From: Parvularcula sp039822105 | Lineage (GTDB): Bacteria; Pseudomonadota; Alphaproteobacteria; Caulobacterales; Parvularculaceae | Assembly: GCA_039822105.1 (NCBI GenBank) | Contig: JBCBMW010000014.1 | Coordinates: 43,308 to 107,307, forward strand | Direction: 5' to 3' | Length of the DNA stretch: 64,000 bases | In this document: piece by piece, positions 16,444 through 24,246 of the stretch | How positions within the stretch are numbered: the first letter of the stretch is position 1 | Layout: every line of letters starts with the position of its first letter | Notes under the pieces: generated by a model | Databases searched by the model: none | What the model saw: only the letters and a program-made list of their open reading frames with translations | Told to the model about the DNA's origin: nothing | Position numbers and translations under genes: made by a program

Positions 16444-17226
16444 CTAGGCGATCGTGCCCATGCCGCCGCCGACAGCGATCGTTTGGCCGGTGACGTAGTC
16501 GGAGGCCGATGAGGAGAGGTAGAGGCCAAGGGCGTAGAGGTCTTCGGACGTTCCGAGACGACCGAGCGGGACCTGGCTTGAGATCGTGTCCTCACCGACC
16601 GCATCGAGCGTGCCTTTCAGCATCTTCGTCGCAAAAGGGCCGGGCGCGATCGCGTTCACGCAGATGTTCATCGAGGCGAGTTGATCAGCCAGGTGCTTGG
16701 TGAGGTGGATCAGCGCTGACTTCGAGGCGCCGTAGGAATAGGTTTCCATCTTCGCCGGGCGCAGGCCTTCCACTGACGCCACGTTGACGATCTTGGCGGG
16801 CTGTTCTTTCGACGCCGCCTTTTTGATCAGTGGGAAGAACGCTTGGGTCAGGAAGAACGGGCTCTTGAGGTTGATGTCCATCACCTTATCCCAGCCGCTT
16901 TCTGGGAAATCGGAGAGGGTTGAGCCCCACACCGCGCCAGCGTTGTTGATGAGGATATCGACCTTATCGGTCTTCTCAGCGACGAAGTCTTTGAGCGCCG
17001 TGATCCCATCCATGGTGCTGAGATCGGCTGGGAAGCCGTAGACGGTACCGAGTTTGGAGAGCGCGGCAGCCGCTGTTTCGCAGGCCTCGGCTTTGCGCGA
17101 GGAGATCACGACCGTTGCGCCGCCAGCAACCAGGGCTTCAGCAATATCATAGCCAATGCCGCGGGTGCCGCCGGTGACAACGGCAAAACGGTCTTTGACG
17201 GAGAAAAGTTCATTGGGCGAAATCAT
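16444..17226 (-). CDS. SDR-family NAD(P)-dependent oxidoreductase
   Basis: A 260-residue classical short-chain dehydrogenase. The start MISPNELF was chosen because GGAGGATCC lies just upstream; longer frames are unsupported. The nucleotide motif TGGTRGIG follows VKDRFAVV, then NNAG (ILINNAGAVWG), catalytic Ser in NVASVEG and YxxxK as YSYGASK, all intact. The C-terminus VTGQTIAVGGGMGTIA is usual for tetrameric FabG-like enzymes. The substrate is not deducible; 3-oxoacyl or polyol/steroid reduction are possible. It is read towards the tRNA-Lys gene. Confidence 0.9.
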   Translation of the reverse strand: MISPNELFSVKDRFAVVTGGTRGIGYDIAEALVAGGATVVISSRKAEACETAAAALSKLGTVYGFPADLSTMDGITALKDFVAEKTDKVDILINNAGAVWGSTLSDFPESGWDKVMDINLKSPFFLTQAFFPLIKKAASKEQPAKIVNVASVEGLRPAKMETYSYGASKSALIHLTKHLADQLASMNICVNAIAPGPFATKMLKGTLDAVGEDTISSQVPLGRLGTSEDLYALGLYLSSSASDYVTGQTIAVGGGMGTIA

Positions 17227-17302
17227 CGGATCCTCCATGATGCGCAAATCAGGCGCTCTTCGTTCTTCAGATTGGCGCTGCTCTTGCCTGGAGGAGGCAC
17301 CG

Positions 17303-17632
17303 ATGACCAGCCGCTCTCTCATACTCTCGTTGATCCTCGCCGTTGCCGCTTGCGCGGCATCCGATTCGTCTGACGAGGCTCAAGCGTCGGAGCCCAAAGC
17401 CAAGCGCATCTTCAGCGATCAGATCTCGCAAGGCACAGTAGAAGAGACGCCATGCGGCGCTGAGGGCTATCAGAGCTTTGTGGGGCAGCCGCTGGCGGCG
17501 GTCACTTATCCCGATGATTTGCGCGTCCGGGTGCTGCGGCCTGGTGCCATGGTAACGATGGAGTACTCGGCAGAACGCATGAATATTCATGTCGATAAAG
17601 ACGGGACGATCACCAAGGTCATCTGCGGGTAA
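17303..17632 (+). CDS. Peptidase inhibitor I78-family lipoprotein
   Basis: A 109-residue exported lipoprotein. The start MTSRSL follows GGAGGAGG. The signal peptide ends in a lipobox (AVAAC), so the mature protein begins at Cys near residue 16 and is lipid-anchored. The mature domain matches the I78 family: PCGAEGYQSFVGQPL, then RVRVLRPGAMVTMEYSAERMNI and the end DGTITKVICG with the paired Cys. Family members inhibit serine peptidases. A subtilase is encoded about 4 kb upstream, but the two are not in one operon. Confidence 0.87.
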   Translation: MTSRSLILSLILAVAACAASDSSDEAQASEPKAKRIFSDQISQGTVEETPCGAEGYQSFVGQPLAAVTYPDDLRVRVLRPGAMVTMEYSAERMNIHVDKDGTITKVICG

Positions 17633-17698
17633 CCCAGCCTCCCTAGACAGAAGCGCCGTTCCTTTGCATAGCGCCAGGAACCCTAAGGCGGAGCGATT

Positions 17699-18124
17699 AT
17701 GATCGGTATCCTCAAACGCACCTTTTCTTGGTGGCACCAGGCGACCTGGGGCACGAGCTTCTCGATGTGGCAGAGAAAGGCGCGTCTCGTTGGCGAGGAC
17801 GATCAGGGCAACCGCTATTTCGAAGAGACCGGCGAGGGGAGCTATCCTGAAGGCGGCCGGCGCCGCTGGGTGATCTACAATGGCCACGCCGAGGGCAGCC
17901 GGGTTCCGCCCGAATGGCATGGCTGGCTCCACCACACCTGGGACGAACCGCCGACCGAGAAAGAGCTCGTCGTCAAAAAGTTCGAGACGCCTTACCTGCC
18001 TAACATGACCGGCACGCCGATGGCTTATCACCCCAGCGGGTCGCTGTTCTTGACCCCGGACACGTCCGATTCGCCGAAGGGTCAGAAGAAAGACTACGAA
18101 GCCTGGTCACCAGACTCGATCTGA
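17699..18124 (+). CDS. NDUFA12-family accessory subunit of respiratory complex I
   Basis: A 141-residue homologue of the mitochondrial B17.2/NDUFA12 subunit found in alphaproteobacterial NADH:ubiquinone oxidoreductase. Typical blocks are TWGTSFSMW, then GRRRWVIYNG and VPPEWHGWLHHTWDEPP, and the proline-rich tail with MTGTPMAYHPSGSL. It is soluble and expected to bind the peripheral arm on the cytoplasmic side. In this group it is commonly followed by a DUF2155 gene and aat, as here, while the nuo operon is elsewhere. Confidence 0.93.
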   Translation: MIGILKRTFSWWHQATWGTSFSMWQRKARLVGEDDQGNRYFEETGEGSYPEGGRRRWVIYNGHAEGSRVPPEWHGWLHHTWDEPPTEKELVVKKFETPYLPNMTGTPMAYHPSGSLFLTPDTSDSPKGQKKDYEAWSPDSI

Positions 18125-18162
18125 TGTGCTAAGCCGACGCTAGGTCCGATTGGAGAGCCTCA

Positions 18163-18831
18163 ATGCTTTCACAACTTGTTGTTCTGACAGCTCTTTTGCA
18201 GAGCGTTTATCCTGCGGATAGCGGCGGAACGTGCGAGGGACTGGGCTGTGCCGCGGCTTGGGGGCAAGATGATGGTTTTCGGGCATCGGAGGAGCTGCTC
18301 GGCTGGACCATTGAGCCGCCGACGCCTGCGCGGGATGCTGAGCTGACAGAGCTTGATCGCTTGTCACAGTCGTCCTCAGGTGCCGGCTTCATGACCGGTC
18401 TTTATGGCGGCGGCGGGGAGGACCTGCGGCGACCGATTTCGGTGTCCTTGCGGGCGCTAAACAAGGTAACGGCTCAGTTTATCGATCTCGAGGTGCCCAT
18501 CGGCGAGCCGCAAAGCTTTGGCACCCTGACAGTGCTGCCGCGGACATGCAGCACCCGCCCACCGGAAGAGTTCCCTGAAACGACCGTCTTCCTCGAGGTT
18601 TACTCAGGTGAGAACGATATCGCGGGTCGCCGCGCCTTGGGCGTGCGTGAAGAGATGCAGCAGCCGAGCCTGACGCGGGTCAGCCTCGACGACGAAATTG
18701 ACGTGACAACGCTTGGTGAGCCGCTGTTCACCGGCTGGATGTTCGCCTCAACACCGTCGCTCAACGCCCTTGAGCATCCGACCTATGATGTCTGGGTGAC
18801 CGACTGCACGATGATCGAACCCGACGTTTGA
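18163..18831 (+). CDS. DUF2155 domain exported protein
   Basis: A 222-residue protein with a short hydrophobic N-terminus (MLSQLVVLTALLQSV) that may be a signal peptide. The DUF2155 domain occupies about residues 90-220: LRALNKVTAQFIDLEVPIG, GTLTVLPRTC, and GWMFASTPSLNALEHPTYDVW followed by the final conserved DC. Function is unknown; the family is found mainly in alphaproteobacteria beside NDUFA12 and aat. The last 49 bases overlap the 3' end of the convergent aat gene. Confidence 0.87.
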   Translation: MLSQLVVLTALLQSVYPADSGGTCEGLGCAAAWGQDDGFRASEELLGWTIEPPTPARDAELTELDRLSQSSSGAGFMTGLYGGGGEDLRRPISVSLRALNKVTAQFIDLEVPIGEPQSFGTLTVLPRTCSTRPPEEFPETTVFLEVYSGENDIAGRRALGVREEMQQPSLTRVSLDDEIDVTTLGEPLFTGWMFASTPSLNALEHPTYDVWVTDCTMIEPDV

Positions 18832-19430
18832 TCGCCAGCGGCGCTAAAATCGCCTTGAACCTCAAGCGCCTTCGCCAAGCGACGCTCATAGACATCGTCC
18901 GGTAGCTCAACAGCTCCGAACCGCGCGAGGTGCGGTGTCAAAAACTGCGTATCGAGAAGGCGATATCCGCCAATCCTGAGACGGCCGATCAGGTGGCAAA
19001 GGGCGACTTTGCTGGCGTCTGTAACCAGGCTGAACATGCTCTCGCCAAAAAAGGCGCCAGCAATCGAAACGCCGTAGAGCCCACCGACGAGCTCACCATC
19101 CAAGTGGCACTCCACCGAATGCGCATGCCCTTGGTCGTGGAGCGCCGTGTAGGCGGCCAAAATGTCGTCGTTGATCCAGGTGTCATCGCGGCCAGCCTCG
19201 GGGCTCGCGCAAAGTTTTATCACCTTTTCAAAGTTTTGGTCGACATAGACGTCGAAGACATCTTGCTTCACGATCTTTTTCAACGATCGCGGCATATGGA
19301 ACGCGTCCAGTGGGAAAACCCCCCGTTCCTTGGGTTTCACCCACATCAGCGCGTCACTGTCCCGCGCCTCACCCATAGGAAAGTAGCCAAGCCGGTAAGC
19401 TTGCAGCAACAGATCTGGTGAAAGCTTCAC
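18783..19430 (-). CDS. aat: Aat, leucyl/phenylalanyl-tRNA-protein transferase
   Basis: A 215-residue enzyme that adds Leu or Phe to N-terminal Arg/Lys of proteins, creating N-degrons for ClpAPS. The frame is open much further upstream, but family similarity starts at VKLSPDLLLQAYRLGYFPMGE, so the GTG at 19430 was taken. Conserved blocks are LGYFPMGEARD, DTWINDDILAAYTALHDQGHAHSVE, and GGLYGVSIAGAFFGESMFS with LLDTQFLTPHLARFGAVE. The 3' end overlaps the DUF2155 gene by 49 bases in opposite orientation. Confidence 0.93.
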   Translation of the reverse strand: MKLSPDLLLQAYRLGYFPMGEARDSDALMWVKPKERGVFPLDAFHMPRSLKKIVKQDVFDVYVDQNFEKVIKLCASPEAGRDDTWINDDILAAYTALHDQGHAHSVECHLDGELVGGLYGVSIAGAFFGESMFSLVTDASKVALCHLIGRLRIGGYRLLDTQFLTPHLARFGAVELPDDVYERRLAKALEVQGDFSAAGDQTSGSIIVQSVTQTS

Positions 19431-19517
19431 AACATTGTCCGCTGGGGCGACGCGCCCTAGACCCTTGTTTTTTGGTCCCCCGCTCCGGGACCAGCCCAGG
19501 GCGGAGGAGCACCGCGA

Positions 19518-20648
19518 ATGACCATTACCATCACCAAGGACTTTGAGTGCGGCAATATCAGCGTGGTGAGCGCTGAACACCCCGCCGACATCCGTGTCGA
19601 GATCGAGATGGATGGCAAGGCCAATTTCTTCCAATGGTTCTACTTCAAAGTGAAGGCGCCAGCGGGCCCCCGCACGATTTCCTTCATGAACGCGGCCAAG
19701 GCGTCCTATCCCGGCGGTTGGGAAGACTACCAAGCGTGCTACACGATTGACGGCGAGAACTGGCTGCGTGCACCGACACGCTACGACAATGGTGTGCTGA
19801 CGATTGAGCACTCTATCCCGGCCGACGAGTGCACCTACGCCTATTTCCCTCCTTACACGGCGACTGAGAACGAAGCCTTTCTCGACAAAATGGGCGCGAG
19901 GCCTGACGTCACGCGGATGCCGCTTGGCAAGAGCCTGGACGGTCGCCCGATCGATGTCTTGCGCTTTGGCGAAGAGGGCGAAGGCAAGCGGGTCATCTGG
20001 GTGATCGGCCGTCAGCACCCGGGCGAGTCCATGGGCTCATTCTTTGTTGAGGGGTTCTGCGAAGGTCTTCTGCAGGACGACAATCCGATGGCGACGGGCT
20101 TGCTCGAAGCCGCTGTTGTGTATGTTGTACCGATGATGAACCCCGACGGCGTCTATCGCGGTCACCTTCGGACCAACACAGCCGGGATGGACCTCAACCG
20201 GTCCTGGGCCGAGCCATCGATGGAAATGAGCCCTGAGGTCAAAGTCGTCCGCGATAAGATGGATGAGACGGGCTGTGATCTCTTCCTCGATGCCCATGGT
20301 GATGAGGCGATCGCCAACAATTTCATCGCGGGCTCTGAGGGCATTCCAAGTTGGCAGCCGCGTCTGGCGGAGCTTCTCTCGACGTTCAAGAACCAGCTCA
20401 TCCAGGCAACTCCAGACTTTCAAGACAAAGAGGGCTATCCTATTGCACCCTCGGGCAAAGCCAACTTGCGGATCGCCAACAATGCCATCGGCGAACGGTT
20501 CCGGTGCCTCTCCATGACCCTCGAGATGCCGTTCAAAGACGCCAAGACCAACCCCAAGCCGCAAGAGGGCTGGTCGCCCCGTCGCTGCAAGGAGCTTGCA
20601 GGTCACACGATCACGGTGATGAACCGCATCGCATCGCGCTTGCGCTAG
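19518..20648 (+). CDS. M14-family cytosolic carboxypeptidase
   Basis: A 376-residue zinc carboxypeptidase of the cytosolic (CCP-like) M14 branch. The N-terminal third is the beta-rich M14 N-domain (QWFYFKVKAPAGPRTISFMN). The catalytic domain shows HPGES (zinc His and Glu of HxxE), NPDGVYRGHLRTNTAGMDLNRSW (substrate-binding Arg/Asn), DAHGDE (third zinc ligand His) and the general-base Glu in MTLEMPF. No signal peptide. Eukaryotic relatives remove glutamates from tubulin; the bacterial substrate is unknown. The following flavoprotein gene starts three bases after its stop. Confidence 0.9.
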   Translation: MTITITKDFECGNISVVSAEHPADIRVEIEMDGKANFFQWFYFKVKAPAGPRTISFMNAAKASYPGGWEDYQACYTIDGENWLRAPTRYDNGVLTIEHSIPADECTYAYFPPYTATENEAFLDKMGARPDVTRMPLGKSLDGRPIDVLRFGEEGEGKRVIWVIGRQHPGESMGSFFVEGFCEGLLQDDNPMATGLLEAAVVYVVPMMNPDGVYRGHLRTNTAGMDLNRSWAEPSMEMSPEVKVVRDKMDETGCDLFLDAHGDEAIANNFIAGSEGIPSWQPRLAELLSTFKNQLIQATPDFQDKEGYPIAPSGKANLRIANNAIGERFRCLSMTLEMPFKDAKTNPKPQEGWSPRRCKELAGHTITVMNRIASRLR

Positions 20649-20651
20649 CCC

Positions 20652-21884
20652 TTGCCGAGCAAGCCACATGTTGCGGTCATCGGCGGTGGCCCGGCCGGGC
20701 TGATGGCTGCCGAGGTGTTGGCGCAGGGCGGTGCCGCGGTGTCTGTCTTTGAGAAGATGCCGAGCCTTGGGCGCAAGTTCTTGATGGCGGGGAAAAGCGG
20801 CCTCAACATCTCAAAAAATGAGCCGCCCACGGACTTTCAGGCGCGCTATCTCGCATCCGATCCGCGTCTTGAGCATGTGCTCGATGCCTTCGGTCCGGAC
20901 GATGTGACAGCATGGATGAAGACGCTGGGCATTGATGTGCATCAGGGCTCTTCGGGCCGGTTGTTCCCGAAGGAGATGAAGGCCTCGCCGCTTTTACGCG
21001 CTTGGATCAAACGCCTGTCCGATGCCGGTGTGATGGTCCATCTCAAGTCCCGATGGACCGGATGGAACGAGGCTGAAGAACTCTCGTTTGAGACCCCTGA
21101 CGGTTGGGTCAGTGTGGCGGCGGATGCCGTGATCCTGGCGATGGGTGGTGGGTCGTGGAGGCGGCTCGGATCTGATGGTCAGTGGACAGAGCTCTTATCA
21201 GAGCGCGGCGTGTCCCTTGCGCCGTTTACCCCGTCCAATGGCGGCTTTCTCATTCCATGGTCAGACGTCCTGAAGGAGCGCTTTGTGGGGACACCGGTGA
21301 AAGCGACCAAACTGACGGCACCGGGCGGAACGGTCAGTCGCGGTGAGTGGGTGATCTCAGAGCGCGGGGTGGAGGGGGGCGGGGTCTACGAAGTCTCGCA
21401 AGACCTCCGTGACCAGATAATGACGGAAGGGGAGGCCACCTTGATGCTCGATCTTCTCCCTGACCGGTGCGAAGACGATATCGCCAAACGCCTTGCCAGG
21501 CCGCGCGGCAAACAGTCGATGAGCAACCATCTGCGCAAAACCCTTGGCCTGCCGGGTGTCAAAGCCGCGTTGCTGCGCGAGTTCGCGCCCCGGGAGGCCT
21601 TTCATGAGCCCGAGCGCCTGGCCGCCTTCATCAAGGCGCTGCCTATGGTTGTCAAAGCGTGGGCACCGATCGACGAAGCCATCTCGACCGCGGGCGGAAT
21701 TCCGTGGTCGGAGCTTGATGAGCATCTCATGCTGAAAAACCTCCCGGGCGTCTACTGCGCGGGAGAGATGATCGCATGGGACGCACCCACGGGCGGCTAT
21801 TTGCTCACTGCGTCGATGGCACTGGGCCGTGCCGCCGGGCGATGGGCGCTGGTATCGCTTAACGGCACGGCCCCGACTGCATGA
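20652..21884 (+). CDS. TIGR03862-type flavoprotein (HI0933-like FAD-dependent oxidoreductase)
   Basis: A 410-residue flavoprotein of the BaiN/HI0933 group. The TTG at 20652 was accepted because the next ATG would remove the Rossmann motif VIGGGPAGLMAAE at the N-terminus. Further blocks are GRKFLMAGKSGLNIS, GSSGRLFPKEMKASPLLRAW, LAMGGGSWRRLGSDG, and near the end GIPWSELDEHLML, PGVYCAGEMIAWDAPTGGYLLT. Function is not established for the family. It is three bases downstream of the carboxypeptidase and probably co-transcribed and translationally coupled. Confidence 0.9.
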   Translation: MPSKPHVAVIGGGPAGLMAAEVLAQGGAAVSVFEKMPSLGRKFLMAGKSGLNISKNEPPTDFQARYLASDPRLEHVLDAFGPDDVTAWMKTLGIDVHQGSSGRLFPKEMKASPLLRAWIKRLSDAGVMVHLKSRWTGWNEAEELSFETPDGWVSVAADAVILAMGGGSWRRLGSDGQWTELLSERGVSLAPFTPSNGGFLIPWSDVLKERFVGTPVKATKLTAPGGTVSRGEWVISERGVEGGGVYEVSQDLRDQIMTEGEATLMLDLLPDRCEDDIAKRLARPRGKQSMSNHLRKTLGLPGVKAALLREFAPREAFHEPERLAAFIKALPMVVKAWAPIDEAISTAGGIPWSELDEHLMLKNLPGVYCAGEMIAWDAPTGGYLLTASMALGRAAGRWALVSLNGTAPTA

Positions 21885-21893
21885 GGGCAGTCA

Positions 21894-22337
21894 TCAGAAT
21901 CGGCGGTTCACGAACGGCTCGGACAGATCAAAGCCCTGTTCCTCTAGCGCCTCGAAGGCTTCAGCCAGTTGCGCACGAGAAGCATCACGGATCGCCACAT
22001 CACCAAGTTCTTTGGCCAGGGCGACAAGCCCTTCCTCATTGACGCGATCCTCCGTGCTCGGTGGACGCTCAAAGCCAGGCACGTCAGCAAGATCGGCGAT
22101 TTCCCGCGGCTTGAAGCCCGCTTCAAAGACGGCCTGGAAGAAGCCGCGGCTTGGGCGGATATCAAGCTCTTTGACCTGATCAACGATCTTGCTCGCAGAG
22201 TCGCTGTCGAGGTTTTCGGGGTCAAACTGCGCCAGGATATCGTTGAGGCCCTGGCGTTGTTCGTCGGTCAGACGGTTTGCGGCATCCGGACCACCGCTTG
22301 GGCGCGGGAACGAGACGGGAGGCAAAGAATTGATCAC
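21894..22337 (-). CDS. Hypothetical 147-residue protein
   Basis: Not recognised. The GTG start follows AAGGAGAT at good spacing. The protein is soluble, acidic and mostly helical, with no signal peptide or membrane segment. It opens with a Pro-rich leader and continues RLTDEQRQGLNDILAQFDPENL, a helix-turn pattern reminiscent of small EF-hand-like or adaptor proteins but without a calcium loop. It is convergent with the flavoprotein (nine-base gap) and divergent from the SDR pair. Confidence 0.7.
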   Translation of the reverse strand: MINSLPPVSFPRPSGGPDAANRLTDEQRQGLNDILAQFDPENLDSDSASKIVDQVKELDIRPSRGFFQAVFEAGFKPREIADLADVPGFERPPSTEDRVNEEGLVALAKELGDVAIRDASRAQLAEAFEALEEQGFDLSEPFVNRRF

Positions 22338-22411
22338 GGCGGATCTCCTTATGTCATGGCGGAACCGGCGTGAGGGAAGGAGACTAACAACCGTTGGTCC
22401 CCGACGTCATT

Positions 22412-22434
22412 GATACACTTTGATAAATTGTATC
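22412..22434. promoter_or_regulatory. 23-base dyad upstream of the SDR pair
   Basis: Outer arms GATACA and TGTATC (22412-22417, 22429-22434) and inner TTT/AAA (22419-22421, 22425-22427) are symmetric around a three-base centre. It lies in the divergent gap between the 147-residue protein and the SDR genes, the expected place for a repressor operator. The regulator is unknown. Confidence 0.5.
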
Positions 22435-22547
22435 CGAGCATCGGAGGTCGGATGGGCCGCGAACGCGCACATTGCTCCTGGACGCGCCGACGGGCAGGGC
22501 TGCGCTATATCATCAAAAAAATGAACTCTTAGAGGAGATCCGTCATT

Positions 22548-23342
22548 ATGGCAGCAGCCCCCACCTACGACATGAGCGGCAAGAGTTGTTTCATGTCCGG
22601 CGCCACCTCGGGCATCAACGAACAGATCGCCCGCCGCTTTGCCGAAGCCGGCGCGAAAGTCTTTGTCGTCTCGCGCTCGATTGAGAAGGTCGAGCGCACC
22701 GTCGCCATGCTGAAAGAAGCAGGAGCCGAGGCGGCAGACGGCGCGGCTGTTGACGCGCGGTCCTACCCCGATGTCGAGGCGGCGGTGAACAAAGCCGCGG
22801 AGCAGTTCGGTGCCCTCGACATGGTGCTCGCTGGCCAAGCCGGGAACTTCCCCGCGGGCGCTGCGCATATGTCGGCCAATGCTTTCAAGTCGGTGATCGA
22901 TATTGACCTTCTGGGGACGTTCAATGTCTTCCGCTCGGCCGTTCATCAAGCCAATCGTCCGGGTGCGAGCTTTATCGCCATCACAGCGCCCCAGGCAAAA
23001 CGGCCTTGGCTCTATCAAAGCCATGTCTGCGCCGCCAAAGCTGGGGTCAACATGCTCGTCCAGTGTATGGCGCTCGAGTGGGGCATTTCGGGTGTCCGCG
23101 TGAACGCCATCAGCCCTGGTCCGATTGACGGAACCGAAGGGATGGATCGCCTCGCGCCCACCGAGGAAGCCCGCAAGAAGGCTGAAGAGGCGGTGGCGAT
23201 GAAGGCCTTCGGCAATCGCGACGATATCGCTGACGCGGCGATGTGGCTGTGCTCTGACGGCGCCGATTACGTCACCGGGACGATCCTCGAGATTGAAGGC
23301 GGCACAACCCTCGGCGACGCCACCGACGCGATGAAGCTCTAA
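22548..23342 (+). CDS. SDR of the 2,4-dienoyl-CoA reductase type
   Basis: A 264-residue short-chain dehydrogenase preceded by AGGAGAT. The cofactor motif reads GATSGIN, with the last Gly of GxxxGxG replaced by Asn. There is no YxxxK: the region reads TAPQAKRPWLYQSHVCAAKAG, keeping the Lys in AAKAG as in 2,4-dienoyl-CoA reductases, where the active-site Tyr lies elsewhere. NAISPGPIDGTEGMDRL after it is also typical of peroxisomal DECR-like enzymes. It probably acts in oxidation of unsaturated fatty acids. The next SDR gene follows 11 bases later. Confidence 0.83.
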   Translation: MAAAPTYDMSGKSCFMSGATSGINEQIARRFAEAGAKVFVVSRSIEKVERTVAMLKEAGAEAADGAAVDARSYPDVEAAVNKAAEQFGALDMVLAGQAGNFPAGAAHMSANAFKSVIDIDLLGTFNVFRSAVHQANRPGASFIAITAPQAKRPWLYQSHVCAAKAGVNMLVQCMALEWGISGVRVNAISPGPIDGTEGMDRLAPTEEARKKAEEAVAMKAFGNRDDIADAAMWLCSDGADYVTGTILEIEGGTTLGDATDAMKL

Positions 23343-23353
23343 GGGCTCTACAC

Positions 23354-24166
23354 ATGATGCGTATTCTGATTACAGGTGCGGGGACCGGGATTGGCCGGGC
23401 CTGCGCACTCTACCTCGCCGAAAAAGGCTTTGACGTCATCGCCGCGGGTCGGCGGGCTGAGCCGCTTGAGAAGGTGGCGGCTGAGGCCAAGGGCGTTGTT
23501 CGTGTGCAGACGCTTGATGTGACTGATCCAGCTTCGATCGAAGCGGCGATCCCAGCGATCAGCCCCGTTGAGGGTCTGATCAACAATGCCGGTGTCTCGG
23601 TGATGGGACCCGTCGAGGCCGTAGGTCTTGATGAGTGGCGGCGGCAGTTTGAAGTCAATGTCTTTGGCGCGGCCAACATGATCCGCGCCGTGCTGCCTCA
23701 GATGCGCCAACGCGGCTCAGGACGGATCGTTCAGATCGGTTCGGTCACCGGCCGGGTCGTGCCGCCCTTTATGGGGACCTATGGCTCGTCGAAGCACGCG
23801 CTCGAAGGGATGAGCGATGCCCTCCGCCGGGAAGTGGCGGATTTTGGCATCAAGGTTTCGGTGATCCGACCTGGCTTTGTCCGCACTGATTTCGGCGACC
23901 AGGAGCAGGCGAGCCTCGCGAAACATCGGATCGAACCCTACGCTGCGTTCCAGGACATGTTCGCCAAGTGGCACCATGAGAACGGCCACAAAGTGGCGCC
24001 AGACCCCCTTTGCGTGGCGGAGGCCGCGGAGAAGGCCCTGACCGCGCCCAACCCCCGGACGCGCTATGCCGTGCCGAGAAGTGCCATCCAGAACATTGGT
24101 TTGCGCACATTCCTCCCGGCGCCGTTGGTGGACGCTGTGATCCGTCGCACGATACGGAACAACTGA
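23354..24166 (+). CDS. SDR-family oxidoreductase
   Basis: A 270-residue classical SDR: cofactor motif ITGAGTGIG, NNAG in GLINNAGVSVMG, Ser in IGSVTGRVV and catalytic YGSSK, all intact. RPGFVRTDFGDQ and a longer C-terminal part (NPRTRYAVPRSAIQNIGLRTFLPAPLVDAVIRRTI) resemble the retinol dehydrogenase/DHRS branch that acts on hydrophobic alcohols or ketones. It lies 11 bases behind the dienoyl-CoA-reductase-like gene and is likely co-transcribed, suggesting lipid metabolism. Confidence 0.88.
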   Translation: MMRILITGAGTGIGRACALYLAEKGFDVIAAGRRAEPLEKVAAEAKGVVRVQTLDVTDPASIEAAIPAISPVEGLINNAGVSVMGPVEAVGLDEWRRQFEVNVFGAANMIRAVLPQMRQRGSGRIVQIGSVTGRVVPPFMGTYGSSKHALEGMSDALRREVADFGIKVSVIRPGFVRTDFGDQEQASLAKHRIEPYAAFQDMFAKWHHENGHKVAPDPLCVAEAAEKALTAPNPRTRYAVPRSAIQNIGLRTFLPAPLVDAVIRRTIRNN

Positions 24167-24217
24167 TTTCCTGGCGTGTGAGCCATTGCAGGGAGGCGCG
24201 CGGCTGATTAGCAAGGC

Positions 24218-24234
24218 TCGTATCAATTGTACGA
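24218..24234. promoter_or_regulatory. Dyad just upstream of pdhB
   Basis: TCGTA-TCAATTG-TACGA: perfect 5-base arms with a 7-base spacer that contains the palindrome CAATTG, 12 bases before the pdhB start. It resembles the dyad at 43068-43089 in front of the AraC gene. Confidence 0.4.
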
Positions 24235-24246
24235 AGTGGACGCCGC

